A stretch of 64,000 nucleotides of DNA from an uncultured Lachnospiraceae bacterium. GTDB lineage: Bacteria; Bacillota; Clostridia; Lachnospirales; Lachnospiraceae. Positions 36,216 to 44,131 of the stretch are shown here, piece by piece. The position numbers were made by a program, and so were the translations under genes. The notes under the pieces were generated by a model that was not told the origin of the DNA, did no database searches, and was given only the letters and a program-made list of their open reading frames with translations. The stretch covers positions 91,323 through 155,322 of the forward strand of contig CACYMJ010000001.1 in the NCBI GenBank assembly GCA_902775485.1, given 5' to 3'. Positions within the stretch are counted from its first letter, which is position 1. Every line of letters begins with the position of its first letter.

Positions 36216-37534
36216 TTTTCTCCTCTTTCCCTGATAATGAACTTAAGAGGTGTTCCGACAAATCCGAAAGCTTCCCGAACACGATTTTCAATATATCTGG
36301 TATATGAAAAATGCATAAGTTCCTTATCGTTTACAAAAATAACGAATGTTGGCGGCTTGATCTGAACCTGTGTCATATAGAACAGTTTAAGTCTTCTGCC
36401 CTTGTCACTGGGTGGCTGCTGAAGCGCAACCGCTTCGGTCATTATCTCGTTAAGCACACCCGTGGCAATACGCATTGCAGCATTAGCTGCCACGGCATCT
36501 ACCATTTCATACAGTTTCGTCAGTCTCTGACCTGTTTCGGCCGATATGAACAACATCTGTGCATACGGTACAAAAGAAAGAACATTCCTGATATCTTTTT
36601 CGAATTTCTTGGATGTTTTCGAATCCTTTTCGACAAGATCCCATTTGTTGACCGCTATTATAAGACCTTTCCCGGCATCATGCGCGATCCCGGCGATCTT
36701 GGCATCCTGTTCGGATACTCCTTCAGATGCATCAACAACAACGATAACGACATCCGATCGTTCAATAGCCGCTACAGTCCGGATGACCATATAGTGCTCA
36801 AGGTCTTCCTTTACGTTTTTTTTGCGGCGAAGCCCGGCTGTATCGATAAACGTATACTCTCTGCCTTCATGTTTGACGACGGTATCGACCGCATCTCTCG
36901 TGGTTCCCGCTATATCCGATACTATAACCCTTTCACGTCCGATCAGTTTATTGATTATCGATGATTTGCCGACATTGGGTTTTCCGACAATGGCGACCTT
37001 GATCCTCTCGTCTTCTTCGTTATCGTCAGTTTCAGGCGGGAAATGCTTGACCACGGCATCAAGAAGTTCACCTATACCGAGTCTGTTTGCGGCAGACACA
37101 GCAACAGGATCCCCTATTCCGAGATTATAGAATTCATATACGTCATTTCCGTATTTTTTGAAATCATCTACTTTGTTAACACACAAAATAACAGGCTTGC
37201 GTGATCTTCGAAGCATATCGGCAACTTTTGAATCCGAATCTACAAGCCCCTGTTTAACATCCACTATAAACACAATAACATCCGCTGTATCCATTGCTAC
37301 CTGGGCCTGTTCCCTCATCTGCGCAAGGATCACGTCGGAACTCTCCGGTTCTATTCCGCCGGTGTCAATTATTGTAAAATCGCGGTCAAGCCACGAAGTA
37401 TTGGCATATATCCTGTCTCTGGTTATACCGGGTGTATCCTTGACAATAGAGATACGTGACCCCGCAATAACATTAAACAACGATGATTTGCCGACATTGG
37501 GCCTTCCTACTATGGCCACAACAGGCTTACTCAT
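36212..37534 (-). CDS. der: Ribosome biogenesis GTPase Der (EngA)
   Basis: Essential GTPase with two tandem G domains acting in 50S subunit assembly. The two G1 motifs GRPNVGKSS (near residue 10) and GKPNVGKSS (near 180) are visible, with DTGG/DTAG G3 and NKVD/NKWD G4 motifs and the C-terminal KH-like domain. The ATG at 37534 (MSKPVVAIVG) is the family start and lies eight bases within the end of the preceding gene. Confidence 0.97.
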   Translation of the reverse strand: MSKPVVAIVGRPNVGKSSLFNVIAGSRISIVKDTPGITRDRIYANTSWLDRDFTIIDTGGIEPESSDVILAQMREQAQVAMDTADVIVFIVDVKQGLVDSDSKVADMLRRSRKPVILCVNKVDDFKKYGNDVYEFYNLGIGDPVAVSAANRLGIGELLDAVVKHFPPETDDNEEDERIKVAIVGKPNVGKSSIINKLIGRERVIVSDIAGTTRDAVDTVVKHEGREYTFIDTAGLRRKKNVKEDLEHYMVIRTVAAIERSDVVIVVVDASEGVSEQDAKIAGIAHDAGKGLIIAVNKWDLVEKDSKTSKKFEKDIRNVLSFVPYAQMLFISAETGQRLTKLYEMVDAVAANAAMRIATGVLNEIMTEAVALQQPPSDKGRRLKLFYMTQVQIKPPTFVIFVNDKELMHFSYTRYIENRVREAFGFVGTPLKFIIRERGEK

Positions 37535-38876
37535 AACACGTCTCTTCCAGTATAAAATCAACTAAATCCAATCCGTTAGATTTTACAATATGTACGTGTA
37601 CTTGTAAAGCCCTCTCAAGCTCGGAAACCGTTACATTATCAAGGAAAATCCGCTCATCCCTCTTCATCATGCTCTCGGGAATGAGAAGATGACGGCCGAG
37701 ATTTTTCCCCTTTAACTGTTCGATTATATCCGTTCCGGTCAGAAGGCCGGCAACCGTTATTTTTTCGCCGAAAAACCGGTTCTTTATACCGTATATATCA
37801 TACCTGACATTGGGGAACAGCGAGCAGATCATATCGGTGGCCTTTTTTACATACGATACGGCAAGGACTCCTGTAGCTATGGAAAAAGTCTTACTTACCT
37901 TTTCCGGATCGATCTTTTTACCGGTAATATCATTGCAAACCATGTGATACGCATCTTCATATTCATCGCTCATAAGACGGAGCATCCCCACGCCGTTCTC
38001 AAGCTGGGGATAGTCGTCATACTCATCTGCCGGCGGAAGTTCCTCACCCGCAAGTATATATATCTCATCGGACGCATGAGCGAAATGTATACCGAAATCC
38101 CTCATGGCACGTTTTTGTATATCGTTTATTATGTTCAGGGCACATACGGCATCCTCTTTTTCTATCGGCTCGAGCGGATACAGACCTTCCCTGTATTTTG
38201 TAAGTCCCACGGGAACAACCGAAACACTCTGAAGAACAGGCGCATATTCAAGAAGGTCACAAAGAGTCCTTGCGAGTTCTTTATTGTCATTTACGCCCTT
38301 GCACAGGACTATCTGGGCATTCATCGCTATGCCTGCTTCGTACAGCCTCTTCATCTTTAACAATGCTTCTCCGGCAAACCGGTTATTGAGCATTTTACAA
38401 CGGAGTTCCGGATTGGTTGTCTGAACGGAAATGTTTATCGGACTCATCCGGTAACGGATGATCCTGTCAATATCATGATCATCCATATTTGTAAGAGTGA
38501 TGTAATTGCCCTGCAGAAACGACAGTCTGGAATCATCATCCTTAAAATAGAGTGTATTTCGCATCCCCGCAGGCATCTGATCGATAAAACAGAATATGCA
38601 TTTATTACGGCAGCTTCTGTATTCATCCATGAGTCCCGATTCGAATTCTATTCCCAAATCCTCACTCTCATCCTTTTCGATATCAAGTTCCCATTGTGAT
38701 CCGTCTTTTTTCTGGATAAGCACGGTAAGCTGCTCGCTTCGGATATAGAATCTGTAATCAAGAACATCCTCTACTTCCATCCCGTCAATACAAAGAAGAG
38801 CATCACCGGCTTCGACTCCCATCTCATCGGCAATGCTTCCCTTTTCTACGCTTTTTATTATATGAAATCTGTCCAT
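37527..38876 (-). CDS. PDZ plus radical SAM protein of the DUF512 family
   Basis: A 449-residue protein found next to der in many Clostridia. It has an N-terminal PDZ-like domain (VEKGSIADEMGVEAGDAL), a radical SAM-type Cys motif CRNKCIFCFIDQMP near residue 80 and a DUF512 C-terminal region. The molecular function is not established. Conservation beside der and plsY suggests a housekeeping role. It overlaps der by eight bases and follows dut by eight. Confidence 0.88.
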   Translation of the reverse strand: MDRFHIIKSVEKGSIADEMGVEAGDALLCIDGMEVEDVLDYRFYIRSEQLTVLIQKKDGSQWELDIEKDESEDLGIEFESGLMDEYRSCRNKCIFCFIDQMPAGMRNTLYFKDDDSRLSFLQGNYITLTNMDDHDIDRIIRYRMSPINISVQTTNPELRCKMLNNRFAGEALLKMKRLYEAGIAMNAQIVLCKGVNDNKELARTLCDLLEYAPVLQSVSVVPVGLTKYREGLYPLEPIEKEDAVCALNIINDIQKRAMRDFGIHFAHASDEIYILAGEELPPADEYDDYPQLENGVGMLRLMSDEYEDAYHMVCNDITGKKIDPEKVSKTFSIATGVLAVSYVKKATDMICSLFPNVRYDIYGIKNRFFGEKITVAGLLTGTDIIEQLKGKNLGRHLLIPESMMKRDERIFLDNVTVSELERALQVHVHIVKSNGLDLVDFILEETCYE

Positions 38877-38884
38877 GCGAAACC

Positions 38885-39397
38885 CTACTTACTGTCGGTG
38901 GAGCCAAAGCCTCCGTTTCTTGCACCGGTTGCATCATCATCCTGTGTTATGCCGTACGGTAAAAATATGCCCTGCGCAAAACCTCCCTGCGCCTCAACAT
39001 CGACAGTCCTGCCCTCATTGGAATCATTTGTTATCTTAATGAAAATATGACCTTCATTATCGGAGTTATAATAATCACTGTCAATGATCCCGACGGTATT
39101 ATTCAGCTGAAGGCGGAACTTAAAGCCAAGTCCGCTCCTCGGAAAGATCATCAGAACCCAGTCATTATCCATCCTGGCCCTGATCCCCGTAGGTATCTTT
39201 GTTGTCTGTCCGGGCTCTAAATGTATTGCTGTGGGGGTATAGAAGTCATATCCCGCAGAACCCGCCGTCGCACGCTTCGGAAGTTTAATGGACTCGTATA
39301 TATTTCTTATCTCGCTATCAGTTCCCCCGAACGAATCCCTGTATGCCTCGGCAAATTGAGAGTAACTTACCTTTTCAAAAACCGCTATCCTGTTCAT
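38885..39397 (-). CDS. dut: dUTP diphosphatase, trimeric type
   Basis: Hydrolyses dUTP to dUMP, limiting uracil incorporation into DNA. The five dUTPase motifs can be followed: GSAGYDFYTP, PRSGLGFK, GIIDSDYY, GGFAQGIFLP and GGFGST. At 170 residues it is longer than E. coli Dut, with an N-terminal extension of about 35 residues and a short insert after motif 3 (NSDNEGH). It lies with nrdD and nrdG, a sensible dNTP-supply grouping. Confidence 0.93.
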   Translation of the reverse strand: MNRIAVFEKVSYSQFAEAYRDSFGGTDSEIRNIYESIKLPKRATAGSAGYDFYTPTAIHLEPGQTTKIPTGIRARMDNDWVLMIFPRSGLGFKFRLQLNNTVGIIDSDYYNSDNEGHIFIKITNDSNEGRTVDVEAQGGFAQGIFLPYGITQDDDATGARNGGFGSTDSK

Positions 39398-39424
39398 ATG
39401 TTTTCCTTTTCCAAATGTGATCTT

Positions 39425-39440
39425 CCCGGCATATGCCGGG
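39425..39440 (-). promoter_or_regulatory. GC-rich palindrome between nrdG and dut
   Basis: Perfect 16-base palindrome CCCGGCATATGCCGGG in the 61-base gap. No T-tract follows on either strand. It may form a stabilising or processing hairpin that sets dut apart from nrdDG, or a binding site. Function is not known. Confidence 0.5.
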
Positions 39441-39458
39441 TGGGATATATAAGCAGCA

Positions 39459-39968
39459 TCAGTAATAATCGCTGCAGTACATTACCGGTATCTCGGGGGT
39501 ATCGGAAGCGAGCGAAGCTGCAACATCAATCACGCGCTGGTTCGCGCTTCCCTTCCATAACAGCTTGACATCTCGCTCCTCTATATGAAATTCCCCGTCC
39601 ACCAGTACGTCAATAAGCCTGATTATCGGATCTTTGCGAAGATTCTCCCAGACATCCCCGGTATACATCCAGATGGTCTTGTTCGGAAACTTTTCCTTTA
39701 TCTCCTCGGCAAGAGACTTAACATCGGGATAGTTATTGCAATACATCGGATCTCCGCCCGAAAATGTTATTCCGGAGATATACGGTTTTCGAAGTTCGGT
39801 AAATATCTCTTCCTTTGCGGCATCGTCAAATGGAACTCCTCCGTTCGGATCCCACGTTGACGGATTCTGACAGCCTTCGCAGCAATGAGAACAACCGGCG
39901 ACCCAAAGAACGACACGCAATCCGTCTCCGTTGAGCATGTCATCCTTCGTAATGTTATGAAATCTCAT
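39459..39968 (-). CDS. nrdG: Anaerobic ribonucleotide reductase activase
   Basis: Radical SAM enzyme that installs the glycyl radical on NrdD. The 169-residue product has the CX3CX2C cluster in CSHCCEGCQNPSTW and the SAM-binding FSGGDPMY. It overlaps the nrdD stop by one base, so the two are translated together. Confidence 0.96.
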   Translation of the reverse strand: MRFHNITKDDMLNGDGLRVVLWVAGCSHCCEGCQNPSTWDPNGGVPFDDAAKEEIFTELRKPYISGITFSGGDPMYCNNYPDVKSLAEEIKEKFPNKTIWMYTGDVWENLRKDPIIRLIDVLVDGEFHIEERDVKLLWKGSANQRVIDVAASLASDTPEIPVMYCSDYY

Positions 39969-42169
39969 TACATACTCTTCCTTTCAGCGATCTCTGCCAT
40001 CTTCGCATCATTAAGCCGTGTATCTCCGTGAACTCTCGAATATGACAGATAACCGTTCATCCTGTCGATCTTGGTAAGATTGCGGCTGCCGCACTTAGGA
40101 CATACATCCATCTCAAGTTCCTGATGACCGCAGTCGTCACAGTATGCAAGAGACATATTTACTCCTTCATACAATCCCATGTCCATGGCCCTGTTGATAA
40201 GTGTTCTGATAGCTCCGAGATTGTAATCGATCGGATATCTGACATACTGTATCTTTCCACCGTTGGACAATTCCCAGAATCTGTATTCAAGGTCCTGTTT
40301 CTCTATCGGCGTTATATCTTCAGAAACATGACAATGGAAACTGTTCGATACATATTCCCTGTCAGAAACATTTTCGATGATGCCGTATTTCTTCCTGAAC
40401 TGCTTAACCTGCAGTCCGCAAAGATTCTCGGCCGGTGTTCCGTATATCGCGTAGAGATTGCCGTCCTCTTCCTTGAACTTTGTGATCTGTGCATTTATAT
40501 ATTCAAGCACTTCAAGGGCAAACTGCCCGTCCTCGACAAGAGATTTGCCGTTATAAAGCTCCTGCAGCTCATTCAGGGCTGTTATGCCGAATGATGCGGT
40601 CGCATATTTAAGAAGCGGCTTGATCTTGTCCGTAAGCTTTAAATGTCCCTGATAAAATCCGCCTTCACAATATGCGAGCGGGTTGGTGGATGCCCTCATC
40701 TCTCCAAGATATGCATAGGTCCTTATATGAAGCTGTCTTATCAGGTTAAGATAATAATCCAGTACCTCATAGAAATCCTTGGTCTCCTGTCTTGATTTGG
40801 CCAGGATCATCGGCAGATTAAGAGAGACCGCACCTATATTAAATCTTCCGACAAATACGGGAACATCGTCGTCATCGGCAGGATGCATTCCTCCCCGCTC
40901 ATACCAGGGAGAGAGGAACGCGCGGCATCCCATCGGTGAGATGATCTTGCCGTAACGCTTATACATGCTTGCAATATAGCCCTTTCCGGTAAGGCTGAGC
41001 CAGTCGGGATACATGGTCTTGCTCGAACATCTGACTCCGGCCTCAAATACATCTTCAAGTTCCTTTCCCGGGCCGTGCAGATTTTCATCATATAAAAATA
41101 CTATCTTGGGGAATAAAACAGGTTTTTTACATTCTTTCTTACCCTGTCCTTTTCTTCTGACATCGAGCATCGTTATCGTTGCCATCTTGGCAAACTTTCC
41201 GGTACCCGTGCCTGCGGTAACCGTAATGAAGGGATAGTCGCCCCGGGAAGATGCCACGGTATTGAACTTATATTCCCATCCCTGGAATCCCTGTTCAAAA
41301 TCCCTTGCAACATCCTTTTCGGCTTCTTCCTTTGCTCTTTCCTCTTCAATTCCGAGCGCGATATATTTATCCGTATATTTTTTGTAGCTCTTCTCGGCAT
41401 ACGGCTCAAGTATAAGATCCACCGAAGGTACCGTGAATCCGCCGTATTGCTGGCTGGCAGCCGAAAGAACGATATCCCCGATGACATCAAAGGCCACATC
41501 AAGGGTCTTGGGTTCGTTGTACCAGATATTACCCATCTCGAAACCGCCGCGCAAAACGTTTTCCACGTCAAAAAGGCAGCAGTTCATGGTATCCCTTCTT
41601 GCCGACATATCATGTATATATATATATCCGTCACGGCATGCCTGTATCTCTTCGGTCGTTAAGAAAAACTTCTGATATAACTCCTTGTTAAACTGGTTGA
41701 ATATCAGACTTCTTTTCGTGGAAACAAGCGCAGAATCGGTGTTTGCATTTTCCTTGTCACCGACATACATGATCGACTGGCTCTTCATATATACATCATC
41801 AAGCATACGGACAAAATCCTGCTTGTAATTCCGGTAATCCCTGTAGCTCTTGGCAACGATAGGCTTAACCTCTTCCAGCGCGGATTCTACGATATTATGC
41901 ATTATGGGTATGGGGATATCATCCACATCAAGTTCATTGACACGGTCAACAACCTTCTGGCATATGAAAGCCTTCTCCTCTTCCGTGAACTTGGTAAGTG
42001 CCCTGTAGGCCGATTTTCCGACAGCATCAACAACCTTCTGGACGTTGAACTCTTCATGGGTTCCGTCCTTCTTGATCATCCTGACCGGTCTGTCAGGTTT
42101 GTAAAGTGATGCGTAATCTACTCCGTCCTCGCTGTTTTTCTTGTCCTGATCTGTGGTAAGTACTGCCAT
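39968..42169 (-). CDS. nrdD: Anaerobic (class III) ribonucleoside-triphosphate reductase
   Basis: Makes deoxyribonucleotides under anoxic conditions. The 733-residue product has an N-terminal ATP-cone (MIKKDGTHEEFNVQKVVDAV), the reductase barrel, a C-terminal zinc ribbon (CDDCGHQELEMDVCPKCGS) and the glycyl-radical loop RMNGYLSYSR. The ATG at 42169 follows GGAGG; an upstream start would add 16 residues unlike the family. It has a good promoter with an NrdR-like half box and heads the long minus-strand run. Confidence 0.97.
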   Translation of the reverse strand: MAVLTTDQDKKNSEDGVDYASLYKPDRPVRMIKKDGTHEEFNVQKVVDAVGKSAYRALTKFTEEEKAFICQKVVDRVNELDVDDIPIPIMHNIVESALEEVKPIVAKSYRDYRNYKQDFVRMLDDVYMKSQSIMYVGDKENANTDSALVSTKRSLIFNQFNKELYQKFFLTTEEIQACRDGYIYIHDMSARRDTMNCCLFDVENVLRGGFEMGNIWYNEPKTLDVAFDVIGDIVLSAASQQYGGFTVPSVDLILEPYAEKSYKKYTDKYIALGIEEERAKEEAEKDVARDFEQGFQGWEYKFNTVASSRGDYPFITVTAGTGTGKFAKMATITMLDVRRKGQGKKECKKPVLFPKIVFLYDENLHGPGKELEDVFEAGVRCSSKTMYPDWLSLTGKGYIASMYKRYGKIISPMGCRAFLSPWYERGGMHPADDDDVPVFVGRFNIGAVSLNLPMILAKSRQETKDFYEVLDYYLNLIRQLHIRTYAYLGEMRASTNPLAYCEGGFYQGHLKLTDKIKPLLKYATASFGITALNELQELYNGKSLVEDGQFALEVLEYINAQITKFKEEDGNLYAIYGTPAENLCGLQVKQFRKKYGIIENVSDREYVSNSFHCHVSEDITPIEKQDLEYRFWELSNGGKIQYVRYPIDYNLGAIRTLINRAMDMGLYEGVNMSLAYCDDCGHQELEMDVCPKCGSRNLTKIDRMNGYLSYSRVHGDTRLNDAKMAEIAERKSM

Positions 42170-42222
42170 AAGAACCTCCGGGAAATGGGAATGAAAATCA
42201 ATATCTTGTATCAACAATAAAT

Positions 42223-42251
42223 AAATTACACTATATGATGTTGCCTGTCAA
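42223..42251 (-). promoter_or_regulatory. nrdD promoter with NrdR-box-like sequence
   Basis: Minus-strand -35 TTGACA (42246-42251), 17-base spacer, -10 TAATTT (42223-42228). The plus strand at 42228-42243 reads ACACTATATGATGTTG, whose left half matches the NrdR box (consensus ACACwATATwTwGTGT as remembered). NrdR represses ribonucleotide reductase genes when dATP is high. A second box at the usual three-turn spacing is not clear. Confidence 0.65.
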
Positions 42252-42347
42252 CGTGAAAATTCATCGACAAATACACGTATGAGTTATTTTTTTAATGCAA
42301 ACGGGACAGATAAGTGTTATAGTTAAATGTATAAAAATCAAAACAAT

Positions 42348-42359
42348 GATCGACCGATC
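42348..42359. promoter_or_regulatory. Palindrome before the AP2-domain gene
   Basis: Inverted repeat GATCG-AC-CGATC placed between the putative promoter region and the ribosome site of the AP2-domain gene. It could be an operator for autoregulation. Evidence is position and symmetry only. Confidence 0.35.
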
Positions 42360-42375
42360 AAAGAAAGGTAAAAAT

Positions 42376-43164
42376 ATGGCACTGGCCGGAGCATTCAAAG
42401 CACAGCAAAAGAACGGAAAATACTATTTCAGAAGTTCAGTTACCTATAAGAACAAGCACATAAGCCTCGGAAGTTACGATACAGAGGAAAAGGCACATGC
42501 CGCATACAAAACGGCAAAGGATATCATATCAAATAACGATATAACCATTGATGCCTACCGGATGGATACACCTCTTGATTTTGATAAGTTCGTAACACTC
42601 ATCAATTTCAGGGACAATAATGTATATATCAAGAATCCGATATATCTTGAAAAAACCTATTTTCAGTATTTTCTGACCCCTTCCCTGATATTTAAGTTTG
42701 ATATTGATGATCTGTTCTATTTTGCAGGTCATAAGATCAGCAGGAGAAACGGTCATTTCTGGGTCGCCGATTACGGAATGCAGGTAAACCTTTACAGCAG
42801 ATACGGTATCAAACCTCATGCCGTTCTGAACAGGGATTATCGTTTCATTAACGGTGACAGATATGATTTCAGATATGACAACATTGAGATCATCAACCGC
42901 TATACAGGTGTTTATGCCGTAAAAAGAAGCGTTTACACAAAATACTCGGCACGGATACTTGTTAACGGTCTGTATACGATAGGAACCTACGACACCGAGA
43001 TCGAAGCTGCCATCGCATACAATAAGGCCGCCGATATCATCAGGAAGGCACGTCCTCATAAGAACTTCAGGCAGAATTACATAGAATCCCTCTCCGCAAA
43101 GGAATATGCTCTCATGTATCTCAAAATACCGATCAGTGACAGGATATTTGCTGATTTTACATGA
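42376..43164 (+). CDS. AP2/ERF-like domain protein, putative DNA-binding
   Basis: A 262-residue protein with two AP2-like segments. The first, about residues 10-55, reads KYYFRSSVTYKNKHISLGSY and ends EKAHAAYKTAKD; the second, about 190-235, has SARILVNGLYTIGTYDTE and AAIAYNKAADI. Between them lies FINGDRYDFRYDNIEIINR, which resembles the HNH-linked NG...DNR...NIEI pattern of AP2 homing endonucleases, but the HNH metal residues are not obvious. It may be a domesticated regulator. The ATG at 42376 follows AAAGG. It is alone on the plus strand, divergent from nrdD and ended by a bidirectional terminator. Confidence 0.72.
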   Translation: MALAGAFKAQQKNGKYYFRSSVTYKNKHISLGSYDTEEKAHAAYKTAKDIISNNDITIDAYRMDTPLDFDKFVTLINFRDNNVYIKNPIYLEKTYFQYFLTPSLIFKFDIDDLFYFAGHKISRRNGHFWVADYGMQVNLYSRYGIKPHAVLNRDYRFINGDRYDFRYDNIEIINRYTGVYAVKRSVYTKYSARILVNGLYTIGTYDTEIEAAIAYNKAADIIRKARPHKNFRQNYIESLSAKEYALMYLKIPISDRIFADFT

Positions 43165-43194
43165 TATGCGTTTGCGAATACTTTGGTACAAAAA

Positions 43195-43220
43195 AAGCGA
43201 TCCCTTTTCGGATCGCTTTT
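43195..43220. terminator. Bidirectional terminator between the AP2 gene and the SleB-like gene
   Basis: Stem AAAGCGATCC/GGATCGCTTT with a six-base loop; a T-run follows on the plus strand and an A-run on the other side, so it can stop transcripts from both convergent genes. Confidence 0.92.
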
Positions 43221-43239
43221 TATATTCATATTCTTAATC

Positions 43240-43992
43240 CTATCTGTAGAATGAATGTCCGCCGTGTCTGAAAAGGTATTCTTTGTCGCCCCATACCTTG
43301 GCGGCACTCTTCTGGAAGTATATCGCACCGTGGGAATTATCCGAGCCCAAAAGAGCCGACATAACGGCCTCCTTTGTATCATCGTCAACATCCACGACCT
43401 TTACGGCACCGTTCGAAACGGGAGGGAACTGTCCGGGAGCTTCTATTACGGATTGTATATCATCTCCCCACAATCCCGATTCAACTCTGTTAAGGACAAC
43501 ATCCGCCACAAGTATCCTGCCGTCTATATCCTCACCGCATGCTTCACACTGTACCAGTCTTTCCAAAGCATCGATATCTTCAAGAGAATATGTATTCGAT
43601 ATATCTACACCGGCAAATGAAATATCCTTTATGCTTTCGGCATACTCATAAAAACCGGAAGCATCATCAAGGATCGCATCATCTATCATGCCGATATCGA
43701 TCTCATCGTCATCATTATGGTCCGGTATAGCCTCAACTATCTCTTCAGCATCCTCACGCCCGAGCGATTCAAGGCTGGAAATACTTCCCAGTACGGAACT
43801 GTATTCGATCACGATCTGCGAAGCGACTGATCTTGTATCATCATTAAGGATCACAAATCTTCTCTGCGAAGGCTCCATAAAGAAACTGATACAGAGCAGT
43901 ATCGCACCGCACAATACACTTATGCACCACAGGTGTGTGTCGGCATTTATCCGGCCCAATATGGAAAAAAAGTGTTTTACTGTTCTAAACAT
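43240..43992 (-). CDS. Cell-wall hydrolase of the SleB family
   Basis: A 250-residue exported protein: N-terminal membrane anchor (about residues 22-40), an acidic spacer and a C-terminal SleB/hydrolase_2 domain from about residue 145 (LERLVQCEACGEDIDGRILVA and VLNRV...APGQFPPV). SleB relatives are lytic transglycosylases that open peptidoglycan; the catalytic Glu is probably in QCEACGE. A spore role is possible but not implied, since many non-sporulating relatives carry such enzymes. The ribosome site lies in a hairpin (44000-44023), and a GH25 lysozyme is the neighbour upstream. Confidence 0.85.
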   Translation of the reverse strand: MFRTVKHFFSILGRINADTHLWCISVLCGAILLCISFFMEPSQRRFVILNDDTRSVASQIVIEYSSVLGSISSLESLGREDAEEIVEAIPDHNDDDEIDIGMIDDAILDDASGFYEYAESIKDISFAGVDISNTYSLEDIDALERLVQCEACGEDIDGRILVADVVLNRVESGLWGDDIQSVIEAPGQFPPVSNGAVKVVDVDDDTKEAVMSALLGSDNSHGAIYFQKSAAKVWGDKEYLFRHGGHSFYR

Positions 43993-43999
43993 AAGAAAG

Positions 44000-44023
44000 A
44001 TCCTTAACCTCCAAGGTAAGGAT
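44000..44023 (-). promoter_or_regulatory. Hairpin covering the ribosome site of the SleB-like gene
   Basis: Arms ATCCTTACC and GGTTAAGGAT can pair with one bulge around a five-base loop. The 3' arm holds AAGGAT seven bases before the start codon, and GGAGG lies across loop and arm. Pairing would hide the ribosome site. Confidence 0.5.
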
Positions 44024-44063
44024 TATTCTAGCACAAATTTTCCATAATATGTTACAGATTTAT

Positions 44064-44087
44064 TACAATTCTACAATTTTTACAATT
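44064..44087. repeat. Three iterated TACAATT units
   Basis: TACAATT occurs at 44064-44070, 44072-44078 and 44081-44087, i.e. three direct copies at an 8-9 base step, in the AT-rich gap before the SleB-like gene. The spacing is close to one helical turn. It may be an operator or simple AT-rich drift. Confidence 0.45.
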
Positions 44088-44131
44088 ATAATCAAAAATC
44101 CGGTGTTACATTTATAAAATATCACCAGATA

